5,380 bases of DNA, taken from assembly GCF_039812505.1 (NCBI RefSeq), contig NZ_JBDIAQ010000196.1, positions 1-5,380 on the forward strand. Reading direction: 5' to 3'. This DNA comes from Intrasporangium_A sp039812505. Lineage in GTDB: Bacteria > Actinomycetota > Actinomycetes > Actinomycetales > Dermatophilaceae. The notes beneath the pieces were generated by a model, which was not told the DNA's origin, made no database searches, and saw only the letters and a list, made by a program, of their open reading frames with translations. Each line of letters begins with the position of its first letter. The first letter of the stretch is position 1. Below, piece after piece: positions 1-5,340 of this stretch. Made by a program: the position numbers and the translations under genes.

Positions 1-50
1 GAGCACCGGCAAACCTTGATGGTTGCAGCCGTCGAGGTTTGCCGGTGCTC
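1..50. terminator. Long hairpin after gluD, probable (bidirectional) terminator
   Basis: Arms 1-16 and 35-50 are perfect 16-base inverted repeats around an 18-base middle. Read as plus-strand RNA, the middle also pairs: 17-23 pairs with 28-34 using three G-U wobbles, leaving a TGCA loop and a continuous stem of 23 base pairs. Read as minus-strand RNA those wobbles become A-C mismatches, so only the outer 16 pairs are clean. It lies 55-104 bases beyond the gluD stop, where an end-of-operon signal is expected. For the minus strand any U-tract would lie left of position 1 and cannot be seen. On the plus-strand side, the bases after 50 are not T-rich. The stem may also extend off the window edge. 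Confidence 0.75.
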
Positions 51-104
51 GGTGTGTCGCGCGTGGACAGGCCCGGGTAGGCGTGGAGGGGCCGGGTACC
101 CGCG

Positions 105-1007
105 TCAGCGCGTCGGCGCCTGGGTGTCGTCGGGCGCCGTCGTCTCGGCGACGGCGAGGGTGTCCTCACCGGCCCCGATTCCGGCTATCGTGGTCCGGCC
201 GCGGGAGCGCAGGCGCGCCTCGACGAAGCCCGCCAGCCGGGTCAGCGCGTAGTTGATGACGATGAAGATGAGCGCGATGACGATCATCGACGGGACGATG
301 TTGCCCTTGTACGACCCGATCTGGGCGTAGGTCGTCAGCAGCTCGGGGTAGGTGATGATCTGCCCGAGCGCGGTGTCCTTGAGGATGACGACGAGCTGGC
401 TGACGAGCGCCGGCAGCATGGCGGTGATCGCCTGGGGCAGCTGGATCGCGCGGAGTGTCTGGCCCCTGGTCAGGCCGATCGAGAGGCCGGCCTCGGCCTG
501 GCCCTTGGGCAGGCTCCCGACGCCGGAGCGGATGAGCTCGGCGACAACCGACCCGTTGTAGAGGGTCAGGCCGGTCACTACGGCGAAGAACGGGTTCAGC
601 TCGCTGGTGAAGACGTTGTTGAACGCGTACAGCGAGAACGCTGCGATCATCATGACCAGGACCGGGACGGACCGGAAGAACTCCACGACGACCGTCGAGA
701 CCCAGCGGATCGCGCCGTTCTGCGAGAGCCGGCCCATCCCGAAGACGAGCCCGAAGATCCCGGCCAGCAGGATCGACAGGGCCGCCGCCTCGAGCGTCTT
801 GATCAGCCCGGGGATCAGGTAGTAGACCCAGATCTCGCTGGTGATGAACGGCGTCCACATGTCGGCGGTGAGGTTGCCCTTCTCGCCGAGCTTCCACAGC
901 AGGAAGGCGAGGAAGGCGAGGATCACGACCAGACCCACCAGGGTGAGGCTGCGGTGCCGGGCCCGGGCCTTGGGCCCCGGCGCGTCGAACAGGACCGAGG
1001 AGCTCAT
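105..1007 (-). CDS. gluD: Glutamate/polar amino acid ABC importer, permease GluD
   Basis: This 300-residue integral membrane protein is one of two permease subunits of an amino acid importer of the His/Glu/Gln type (HisM-like fold). Hydrophobic segments lie near residues 21-40, 67-90, 104-133, 137-156, 196-220 and 238-260. The cytoplasmic EAA loop that docks on the ATPase is clear at about 157-193, with the core EAGLSIGLTRGQTLRAIQLP. The start ATG overlaps the gluC stop by four bases (ATGA), with only a weak GGTGA upstream, so translation is probably coupled to gluC. The last 40 or so residues, after the final membrane segment, form a hydrophilic tail rich in Thr, Ala and Asp that is not part of the core fold. 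Substrate is inferred from family and gene order. Glutamine or aspartate cannot be excluded. Confidence 0.93.
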   Translation of the reverse strand: MSSSVLFDAPGPKARARHRSLTLVGLVVILAFLAFLLWKLGEKGNLTADMWTPFITSEIWVYYLIPGLIKTLEAAALSILLAGIFGLVFGMGRLSQNGAIRWVSTVVVEFFRSVPVLVMMIAAFSLYAFNNVFTSELNPFFAVVTGLTLYNGSVVAELIRSGVGSLPKGQAEAGLSIGLTRGQTLRAIQLPQAITAMLPALVSQLVVILKDTALGQIITYPELLTTYAQIGSYKGNIVPSMIVIALIFIVINYALTRLAGFVEARLRSRGRTTIAGIGAGEDTLAVAETTAPDDTQAPTR

Positions 1008-1669
1008 CGCTTCACCGCCAGCCGGTTGGACAGATAGGTCGTCAGCAGGCCGACCGGCAGGGTGAGGATGACGAAGCCGATCGCGACGATCAGGAAGATC
1101 GGCACGATGAGGTTGTTGTTGAACTCCTGCATCTGCTTCATCAGGCCCGCTATCTCGGCCACGCCGATGGCGGTCGCGACGGTCGTGTTCTTGATCAGCG
1201 CGATGAGCGTGTTGCCCAGCGGCGTGATCGCGCCGCGGAAGGCCTGGGGCAGGATCACCTCGCGCAGGCTCTGCCCGAAGGTCAGCCCGATCGACCGAGC
1301 CGCCTCGGCCTGACCCACCGGCACGGTGTTGACGCCGCTGCGCAGCGACTCGCAGACGAAGGCTGCGTGGTAGACGGCGAGCGCGATGATGGCCCAGATG
1401 ATGTTGTCGCGCGCGATGTCCTCGCTGAAGCTGAACCCGAGGTTGACGATCATGACGATGTTCGCAGCGATCATGATCAGGGTCAGGGGCGTGTTGCGCA
1501 CGATGTCGACATAGAAGGCGCCGGCGCGCTGGAAGACCCCGACGGGGGAGACCCGCATGACGGCGACGACCGTGCCGATGACCAGCGCGCCGATCGCGCC
1601 GAAGATCGCGAGCACGATCGTCATGCCGAACGCCGCGAAGATGGGGTACTGGGCGAACAGCTGACCCAT
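1004..1669 (-). CDS. gluC: Glutamate/polar amino acid ABC importer, permease GluC
   Basis: This 221-residue membrane protein is the partner permease of GluD and together they should form the transmembrane channel of the importer. Hydrophobic segments are visible near residues 12-38, 62-78, 88-106, 146-170 and 186-212. The EAA motif lies at about 107-145 with QAEAARSIGLTFGQSLREVI and a following LPQAFR, the contact site for the ATPase. Length is normal for a HisM-type permease. The ATG is supported by a strong AGGAGGA six bases upstream (1676-1682). The gene follows gluB after 104 bases containing a hairpin, and its stop overlaps the gluD start. C106, just before the EAA loop, is the only cysteine. 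Confidence 0.94.
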   Translation of the reverse strand: MGQLFAQYPIFAAFGMTIVLAIFGAIGALVIGTVVAVMRVSPVGVFQRAGAFYVDIVRNTPLTLIMIAANIVMIVNLGFSFSEDIARDNIIWAIIALAVYHAAFVCESLRSGVNTVPVGQAEAARSIGLTFGQSLREVILPQAFRGAITPLGNTLIALIKNTTVATAIGVAEIAGLMKQMQEFNNNLIVPIFLIVAIGFVILTLPVGLLTTYLSNRLAVKR

Positions 1670-1675
1670 GGGCAG

Positions 1676-1682
1676 TCCTCCT
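1676..1682 (-). promoter_or_regulatory. gluC ribosome binding site
   Basis: The minus strand reads AGGAGGA here, six bases before the gluC ATG. It is a near-consensus Shine-Dalgarno sequence and fixes the gluC start. gluC therefore does not depend only on ribosomes finishing gluB. Confidence 0.85.
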
Positions 1683-1717
1683 CGGGAGGGTGCGGTGGTG
1701 GGCGGTACCGGAGCGGG

Positions 1718-1756
1718 CGGTATGCCGCTCAGCTCAGCGCGCCGAGCGGCATACCG
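1718..1756 (-). other. Intercistronic hairpin directly after gluB
   Basis: Arms 1718-1730 and 1744-1756 are a perfect 13-base inverted repeat around a 13-base loop. The hairpin starts 17 bases after the gluB stop and ends about 35 bases before the gluC ribosome site. No T-run follows on the minus strand, so it is not a classical intrinsic terminator. By analogy with the structures after other binding-protein genes (for example malE), it could protect the 3' end of a gluA-gluB mRNA or cause partial termination, giving more receptor than permease. The structure is seen; the role is inferred. Confidence 0.75.
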
Positions 1757-1773
1757 TCACGACGTGGCCGGGC

Positions 1774-2613
1774 TCAGAGCTGGCAGGTCGGGGTGGGCGG
1801 GTTGCCCGGGCCCGGCTTGTAGTTGGCCGGGCCGAGGTTCTTCTGGACCGACTTCTCCCACTCGCCGGAGCTGATGAACTTCTTCAGGGCCGCGGTGACC
1901 TGGTCGCAGAAGGCCTGGTCGCCCTTCTTCAGGCCGACGCCGTAGTTCTCGGTGGAGAACGGCTTGCCGACGAGCTTGAGCTTGCCCTGGTTCTGGGTCT
2001 GGGCCGCGTAGCCGGCCAGGATCGTGTCGTCGGTGGTCATCGCGTCGACGTTGCCGGCCTTGAGCGCGGCGACGCACAGGCTGTACGTGTTGTACTCCTG
2101 CAGGTTGACCCCGGGCACCTTCTTCTGCAGGTTGACCGCCGAGGTCGAGCCCTTGACCGAGCACAGCTTCTTGTCCTTGAGGCTGTCGGGGCCGGTGATC
2201 GACGTGTCGTCGGCCCGCACGAGCAGGTCCTGGCCGGCGATGAAGTAGGGGCCGGCGAAGGAGACCTTCTCCTTGCGGGTGTCGGTGATCGAGTAGGTGC
2301 CGACGATGTACTTGACCTGGCCCGAGGCGATCAGCGACTCGCGCTGGGAGGAGACGGCCTCGACGAACTGCGGCGTCACCCCGAGCTCCTTGGCGACATA
2401 GTTCGCGACGTCGACGTCGAAGCCGGAGTACTTCGAGCCCTCCTTCAGACCGAGGCCGGGCTGGTCGAACTTGATGCCGACCTTGACCGTCTCGCCGCCT
2501 CCGCCGCCGGTGCTGCCGCCGGCGCCGCCGCCACTGGTTCCACCGCCGCAGGCGGCGAGGCCGAGGGCAGCGCCGGACGCGACGGCGGCGACGGCAATTC
2601 GGGTGAGCTTCAT
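1774..2613 (-). CDS. gluB: Glutamate/polar amino acid ABC importer, lipoprotein receptor GluB
   Basis: This 279-residue extracellular solute-binding protein of family 3 captures the amino acid and delivers it to GluC/GluD. Residues 1-22 are a lipoprotein signal peptide: K2 and R5, a short hydrophobic stretch, and the lipobox L19-A20-A21-C22, so C22 should carry the lipid anchor. A Gly/Ser/Thr linker (23-40) follows. The two-lobed domain starts at about 41. The family signature is at 64-77 (GFDVDVANYVAKEL), R91 and the TDTRKEKV...FAGPYF segment (110-124) belong to the first lobe, and GSTS (155-158) and D190/D195 to the second. Four cysteines (151, 180, 236, 277) remain in the mature domain and could form disulfides. 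The ATG follows AGGAGG with ten bases between. Exact ligand is inferred. Confidence 0.95.
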   Translation of the reverse strand: MKLTRIAVAAVASGAALGLAACGGGTSGGGAGGSTGGGGGETVKVGIKFDQPGLGLKEGSKYSGFDVDVANYVAKELGVTPQFVEAVSSQRESLIASGQVKYIVGTYSITDTRKEKVSFAGPYFIAGQDLLVRADDTSITGPDSLKDKKLCSVKGSTSAVNLQKKVPGVNLQEYNTYSLCVAALKAGNVDAMTTDDTILAGYAAQTQNQGKLKLVGKPFSTENYGVGLKKGDQAFCDQVTAALKKFISSGEWEKSVQKNLGPANYKPGPGNPPTPTCQL

Positions 2614-2623
2614 GTGGGTTGTT

Positions 2624-2629
2624 CCTCCT
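2624..2629 (-). promoter_or_regulatory. gluB ribosome binding site
   Basis: The minus strand reads AGGAGG, ten bases before the gluB ATG. The match is perfect, consistent with strong translation of the receptor. It lies seven bases downstream of a GC-rich hairpin (2637-2668), so it should stay single-stranded. Confidence 0.85.
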
Positions 2630-2636
2630 GTTGGGA

Positions 2637-2668
2637 GCCGGCCGTTCGGCGGTCACCATGCGGCCGGC
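2637..2668 (-). other. GC-rich hairpin between gluA and gluB
   Basis: 2637-2644 (GCCGGCCG) and 2661-2668 (CGGCCGGC) are perfect 8-base complements around a 16-base loop. The hairpin fills part of the 79-base gap between the gluA stop and gluB, and ends just before the gluB ribosome site. It could shield the 5' end of a processed gluB mRNA. GC-only 8-base repeats also arise by chance in DNA of this composition, so confidence is moderate. Confidence 0.5.
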
Positions 2669-2692
2669 GGATGGTCGGTGCGGGGATCGGTC

Positions 2693-3490
2693 TCAGTGGG
2701 TCAGGATCTTGCTGAGGAAGTCCTTGGCCCGGCTCGACTGGGCGTGGGTGAAGAACTCCTCGGGCGTGTTCTGCTCGACGATCTCGCCGTCGGCCATGAA
2801 GACGACCCGGTCGGCGGCCCGCCGGGCGAAGCCCATCTCGTGGGTCACCACGATCATCGTCATGCCCGACCTGGCCAGGCCGGTCATCACGTCGAGGACC
2901 TCGTTGATCATCTCGGGGTCGAGGGCGGAGGTCGGCTCGTCGAAGAGCATGACCTTCGGGTCCATCGCGAGGGAGCGGGCGATGGCGACGCGCTGCTGCT
3001 GGCCGCCGGAGAGCTGCGCGGGGTACTTGTCCTTCTGGTGGGCGACGCCGACGCGGTCCAGCAGCTCGAGGGCGTGCTTCTCGGCGGCGGCCTTGTTCTG
3101 CCCGCGCACCTTGATCGGTCCGAGCGTGACGTTCTGCAGGATCGTCTTGTGGGCGAACAGGTTGAACGACTGGAACACCATGCCGACGTCCGCCCGGAGG
3201 TGCGCCAGCGCCTTGCCCTCCTCGGGCAGGGGCTGCCCGTCGATGAGGATCTTGCCGGACTCGAAGGTCTCGAGGCGGTTGATCGTGCGGCACAGGGTCG
3301 ACTTGCCGGAGCCCGAGGGCCCGAGCACGACGACGACGTCACCCTTGCCGACGGTCAGGTTGATGTCCTTGAGGACGTGCAGGTCGCCGAAGTGCTTGTT
3401 GACGTGGTCCACGACGACGATCGGTTGGCGTCCGCCGGGATCAGCACCCCGGGAGGAGGCAGGAGTCGTGCCCGGTGTGGAATCGTCCAT
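2693..3490 (-). CDS. gluA: Glutamate/polar amino acid ABC importer, ATPase GluA
   Basis: This 265-residue cytoplasmic protein is the ATPase that powers the importer, working as a dimer against the EAA loops of GluC and GluD. All catalytic elements are intact: Walker A GPSGSGKS (57-64), Q-loop Q107, ABC signature LSGGQQQR (160-167), Walker B VMLFDEP (180-186), D-loop SALD (188-191) and switch H217. The sequence resembles GlnQ/GluA-type polar amino acid ATPases throughout, including a near-standard C-terminus. The first 22 or so residues (MDDSTPG...) form a disordered, Ser/Thr/Pro/Gly-rich extension ahead of the usual first strand at about 24. The ATG has no good Shine-Dalgarno sequence but a -10-like box six bases upstream, suggesting leaderless translation. 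It is the first gene of the transporter operon, 68 bases after the M23 peptidase gene on the same strand. Confidence 0.95.
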   Translation of the reverse strand: MDDSTPGTTPASSRGADPGGRQPIVVVDHVNKHFGDLHVLKDINLTVGKGDVVVVLGPSGSGKSTLCRTINRLETFESGKILIDGQPLPEEGKALAHLRADVGMVFQSFNLFAHKTILQNVTLGPIKVRGQNKAAAEKHALELLDRVGVAHQKDKYPAQLSGGQQQRVAIARSLAMDPKVMLFDEPTSALDPEMINEVLDVMTGLARSGMTMIVVTHEMGFARRAADRVVFMADGEIVEQNTPEEFFTHAQSSRAKDFLSKILTH

Positions 3491-3496
3491 CCGGGC

Positions 3497-3502
3497 AACC
3501 TA
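3497..3502 (-). promoter_or_regulatory. Candidate -10 box for a leaderless gluA transcript
   Basis: The minus strand reads TAGGTT, which fits the actinobacterial -10 pattern TANNNT, and it ends six bases before the A of the gluA ATG. That spacing would place the transcription start at or within a base or so of the start codon. No purine-rich ribosome site is present in the gap. No TTGACA-like -35 is visible 16-18 bases further up, which is common for such promoters but lowers certainty. Read-through from the M23 gene is an alternative, as no clear terminator is seen in 3491-3558. Confidence 0.5.
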
Positions 3503-3558
3503 TCCGGTCCCGGCCGCTCAGACGAGAGCCACTCCGGGGGTGTGCCCAAATCTTGACT

Positions 3559-5022
3559 TCAGTCCTCGCCGGTGGTCGCCGTGGTGGCCTCGCGGCTGGT
3601 GGTGTTGTCGTCGGTCGGCGAGGGCGCCTCGGTCGTCGTACTCCGAGAGGAGGTGGCCGGGGTGGTGCCCGGCGTGCTCGAGCCGCCCGTGGTCTGCCGC
3701 GGGTTCGAAGTGGACGCGCCCGAGCTGCTGCTGGCCGGGGCGGCTGTGTCACCTTGGGTGTGGCTGGTGGTCGGGTGCTCGCTCGTCGCGGCGCTGCTCG
3801 ATCCGGGTGTCGTGTGGTTCGATCCGGCCGTCGTGCCGCTGGTGGTGCCGGGCGTGCCGCCGGCGCTCGAGGACGACGGGCTCGTCGTCGGGTCGGACGG
3901 CTGCGTGGTGGTCGTCGGGCTGCCCGTGGTGGTCGGACTGCCGGTGCTCGTCGTCGGGCTGCCGGTCGCCGGCGTGCCGGTGGTGGTCGAGCTGCCGGTC
4001 GTCGGCGTGCCGGTCGTGGTCGTGGAGGGCTGGGTGGTCGTGCTCGGCGTGCCCGTCGTCGGAGCCTGGGTCGTCGCCGGTGGCGTCGGCTTCGGCGGGT
4101 TGGTCGGCTTGCTGGTCGGCGGCTTGCTGGTCGACGACGGGCTCGGCCGGGTGGCCGCGCTGACCGGCACGTCGCCGTCCTCCACCGGGTGCGGCGCGCG
4201 GCCCGGCGCGGCGTGGTAGGGAACCCTGGCGGTCGAGCTGCCGGGCAGCCCCAGGTACGGGGCGGGGTCGACGTAGTCGCCGTCCACGATCACGTCGAAG
4301 TGCAGGTGACAGCCGGTGGACCAGCCGGTCGTGCCGACCAGGCCGATGAGCTGGCCGCGCTTGACGACGTCGCCCTGCTGGACCAGGAACCGCGACATGT
4401 GCGCGTAACCGGTCTCGAGACTGGCGCTGTGCCGCACGATGACCCGCCGTCCCCACGACGGGGTGATGGCGGCATACTCGACCCGTCCGTCGGCGGCGGC
4501 GCGGATCGGCGTGCCGCAGGCGGCCATGAGGTCCAGGCCGGTGTGGAACATCGCCCGTCCGAGCACCGGGTGGATGCGTGGGCCGAAGCCCGAGGCCACC
4601 GGCGCGTGCAGCGGCCAGCTCAGCCCGACGCGACCGGCGCCGGACGAGTACGTGCCGGCGGGCCCCCCGGTCCGGCCGGGAGCGAGCTGCAGCGACGGGA
4701 ACAGGAACAGGCCCGCCGCCAGCTGCTGGATGGCGCCGTTCACGGCCGCGGAGGAAGTGCTGGCCCCGAGCGCTGCCGCGATCGGGTCGCCGCCCCCGGC
4801 GAACGACGTGATGCCATCCGTGACGGGCGGCTGCGCCTGGGTCAGGCCCGGGAGCGGGCCGTCGGACGCGAGGAGTGCCGAGGTCTGGGACGGGCGCGCC
4901 CCGGCCGCAAGGGACAGCACCATGGTGGAGGCGGCGCAGAGTCCGAGCAGGGTCGTGAAACGCCGCCGCACGCGGATCGTGACCACGCGCGACTCGTGCT
5001 CTGCTGACGCTCTGCCCGGCAT
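3559..5022 (-). CDS. Secreted M23 (LytM-type) peptidoglycan endopeptidase with Thr/Ser/Pro-rich tail
   Basis: This 487-residue exported zinc peptidase probably cuts peptide cross-links in the cell wall. Residues 17-21 (RVRRR) and a hydrophobic stretch (22-40) form a signal peptide with likely cleavage after A40-G41-A42. A low-complexity segment leads to the M23 domain at about 136-258. Its active site is complete: H160 and D164 (HTGLD) and H241 as zinc ligands, with H207 (YAHMS) and H239 of the HLH motif as catalytic histidines. From about residue 292 to the end the protein is Thr/Ser/Pro/Gly-rich with repeated TTGTP/TTGSP-like units; no LPXTG anchor or wall-binding repeat is seen. I chose the ATG at 5022 because AGGGGGT lies ten bases upstream. 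The frame stays open to a TTG at 5112, but that overlaps a promoter-like box. The family assignment is secure; the exact bond cut is not known. Confidence 0.92.
   Translation of the reverse strand: MPGRASAEHESRVVTIRVRRRFTTLLGLCAASTMVLSLAAGARPSQTSALLASDGPLPGLTQAQPPVTDGITSFAGGGDPIAAALGASTSSAAVNGAIQQLAAGLFLFPSLQLAPGRTGGPAGTYSSGAGRVGLSWPLHAPVASGFGPRIHPVLGRAMFHTGLDLMAACGTPIRAAADGRVEYAAITPSWGRRVIVRHSASLETGYAHMSRFLVQQGDVVKRGQLIGLVGTTGWSTGCHLHFDVIVDGDYVDPAPYLGLPGSSTARVPYHAAPGRAPHPVEDGDVPVSAATRPSPSSTSKPPTSKPTNPPKPTPPATTQAPTTGTPSTTTQPSTTTTGTPTTGSSTTTGTPATGSPTTSTGSPTTTGSPTTTTQPSDPTTSPSSSSAGGTPGTTSGTTAGSNHTTPGSSSAATSEHPTTSHTQGDTAAPASSSSGASTSNPRQTTGGSSTPGTTPATSSRSTTTEAPSPTDDNTTSREATTATTGED
3865..4071 (-). 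repeat. Degenerate Thr/Ser/Gly/Pro codon repeats in the M23 tail
   Basis: This stretch encodes runs such as TTGTPSTTTQ, TTGTPTTGSS and TGSPTTTGSP, made of imperfect 12-21-base units (plus-strand text alternates GTCGTCGGGCTGCC and GTCGGCGTGCCGGT). Such a mucin-like segment could span the wall or carry O-linked sugars. The repetition invites slippage and length changes between strains. It also makes long spurious valine-rich and arginine/glycine-rich open frames on the opposite strand. Confidence 0.8.
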
Positions 5023-5032
5023 CGGCTGGGCC

Positions 5033-5039
5033 ACCCCCT
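5033..5039 (-). promoter_or_regulatory. Ribosome binding site that sets the M23 gene start
   Basis: The minus strand reads AGGGGGT, ten bases before the ATG at 5022. The purine run is followed by another G-rich stretch. No comparable site precedes the upstream TTG at 5112 at a suitable distance, so this decides the start. It also gives a normal n-region length to the signal peptide. Confidence 0.6.
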
Positions 5040-5111
5040 GAGTTCGTACGGTCGATCTGGACGCGGGGACACCGCCCACCTGTGGCAGGCACCTCCCCCG
5101 ACTGATCCCCA

Positions 5112-5117
5112 ACGATA
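5112..5117 (-). promoter_or_regulatory. Candidate -10 box of the M23 gene promoter
   Basis: The minus strand reads TATCGT, a TANNNT match, about 90 bases before the chosen ATG. Transcription would start near 5105, giving a leader of roughly 80 bases. No convincing -35 is seen 17 bases upstream. An inverted repeat (5122-5149) lies directly next to it, where a regulator or sigma-factor contact could be. Confidence 0.35.
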
Positions 5118-5121
5118 GGCG

Positions 5122-5149
5122 CCGACTCCGACGGGTGGGTGCGAGTCGG
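5122..5149. promoter_or_regulatory. Inverted repeat next to the M23 promoter candidate
   Basis: 5122-5128 (CCGACTC) and 5143-5149 (GAGTCGG) are perfect 7-base complements around a 14-base loop. The central CGAGTC (5142-5147) can also pair with GACTCG at 5159-5164, so two exclusive hairpins are possible. Further GACTC copies lie at 5227-5231 and at 4991-4995 inside the gene. It could be an operator, but I recognise no known binding-site consensus. Confidence 0.4.
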
Positions 5150-5239
5150 GAGAATTGTGACTCGTGATACGGGTGGGGTAGCAGTCGGCACCAATGGGCA
5201 CGACGATGCGGCTGGTTGGCGCCCGCGACTCACCGGCTG

Positions 5240-5292
5240 CCGACGGCGCAGGCCGGACGGCGCTGAACGTCACCGGACGGCACCCGACGGCG
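5240..5292. repeat. Cluster of CCGACGGC / CCGGACGGC repeats
   Basis: Four near-identical copies lie close together: CCGACGGCGC at 5240, CCGGACGGCGC at 5253, CCGGACGGCAC at 5273 and CCCGACGGCGT at 5283. The middle two share nine exact bases (5253-5261 and 5273-5281) with a 20-base period, about two helical turns. That spacing suits repeated protein contacts on one DNA face, but GC-rich DNA often makes such echoes by chance. Confidence 0.4.
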
Positions 5293-5295
5293 TCG

Positions 5296-5340
5296 AACCG
5301 GCACCCTTGAGTTTCGCAGTTTCAGGGCTTCTGTGCCGTT
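5296..5340. other. Bulged stem-loop in the leader region
   Basis: AACCGGCAC (5296-5304) pairs with GTGCCGTT (5333-5340): six pairs, a bulged C, then two more. Inside it CCCTTGA (5304-5310) pairs with TCAGGG (5322-5327) with one bulged T, leaving a loop with a tandem GAAACT on the minus strand. The nested form suggests a structured RNA or a mobile-element end, but no T-run follows in either direction and I recognise no family. Confidence 0.4.

Noticed and set aside
93..102. Perfect 10-base palindrome CGGGTACCCG just after the gluD stop
   Set aside because: Too short for a stable loop-bearing hairpin and expected by chance in such sequence; the hairpin at 1-50 is the better terminator.
3572..4219. 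Plus-strand valine/glycine/leucine-rich open frame of 215 codons that looks like a membrane protein
   Set aside because: It lies exactly opposite the Thr/Ser/Pro tail of the M23 gene. Its composition is the mirror of those repeats, with no ribosome site or recognisable domain.
3475..5007. Plus-strand arginine/glycine-rich open frame of 510 codons
   Set aside because: It covers the antisense of the M23 gene, including its conserved catalytic region. Long open antisense frames are common in DNA this rich in GC.
5023..5112. Upstream TTG start for the M23 gene, adding 30 residues
   Set aside because: It has no well-placed ribosome site, overlaps a promoter-like TATCGT box, and would place 51 residues ahead of the signal peptide core. 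The ATG at 5022 has a good site.
5023..5112. A c-di-AMP (ydaO-type) riboswitch upstream of the wall hydrolase, as known for other actinobacterial wall enzymes
   Set aside because: I could not find the conserved blocks of that riboswitch in 5023-5380 on the minus strand. A covariance-model search would settle it.
5156..5171. CRP/GlxR-type site (TGTGA-N6-TCACA)
   Set aside because: Only the first half-site matches; the second matches at two of five positions, so I do not call it.
5280..5310. GGTTCGA on the minus strand resembling a tRNA or tmRNA T-loop
   Set aside because: The flanking five-base stem has a mismatch, and no acceptor, D or anticodon arm, nor tmRNA tag region, can be built around it.
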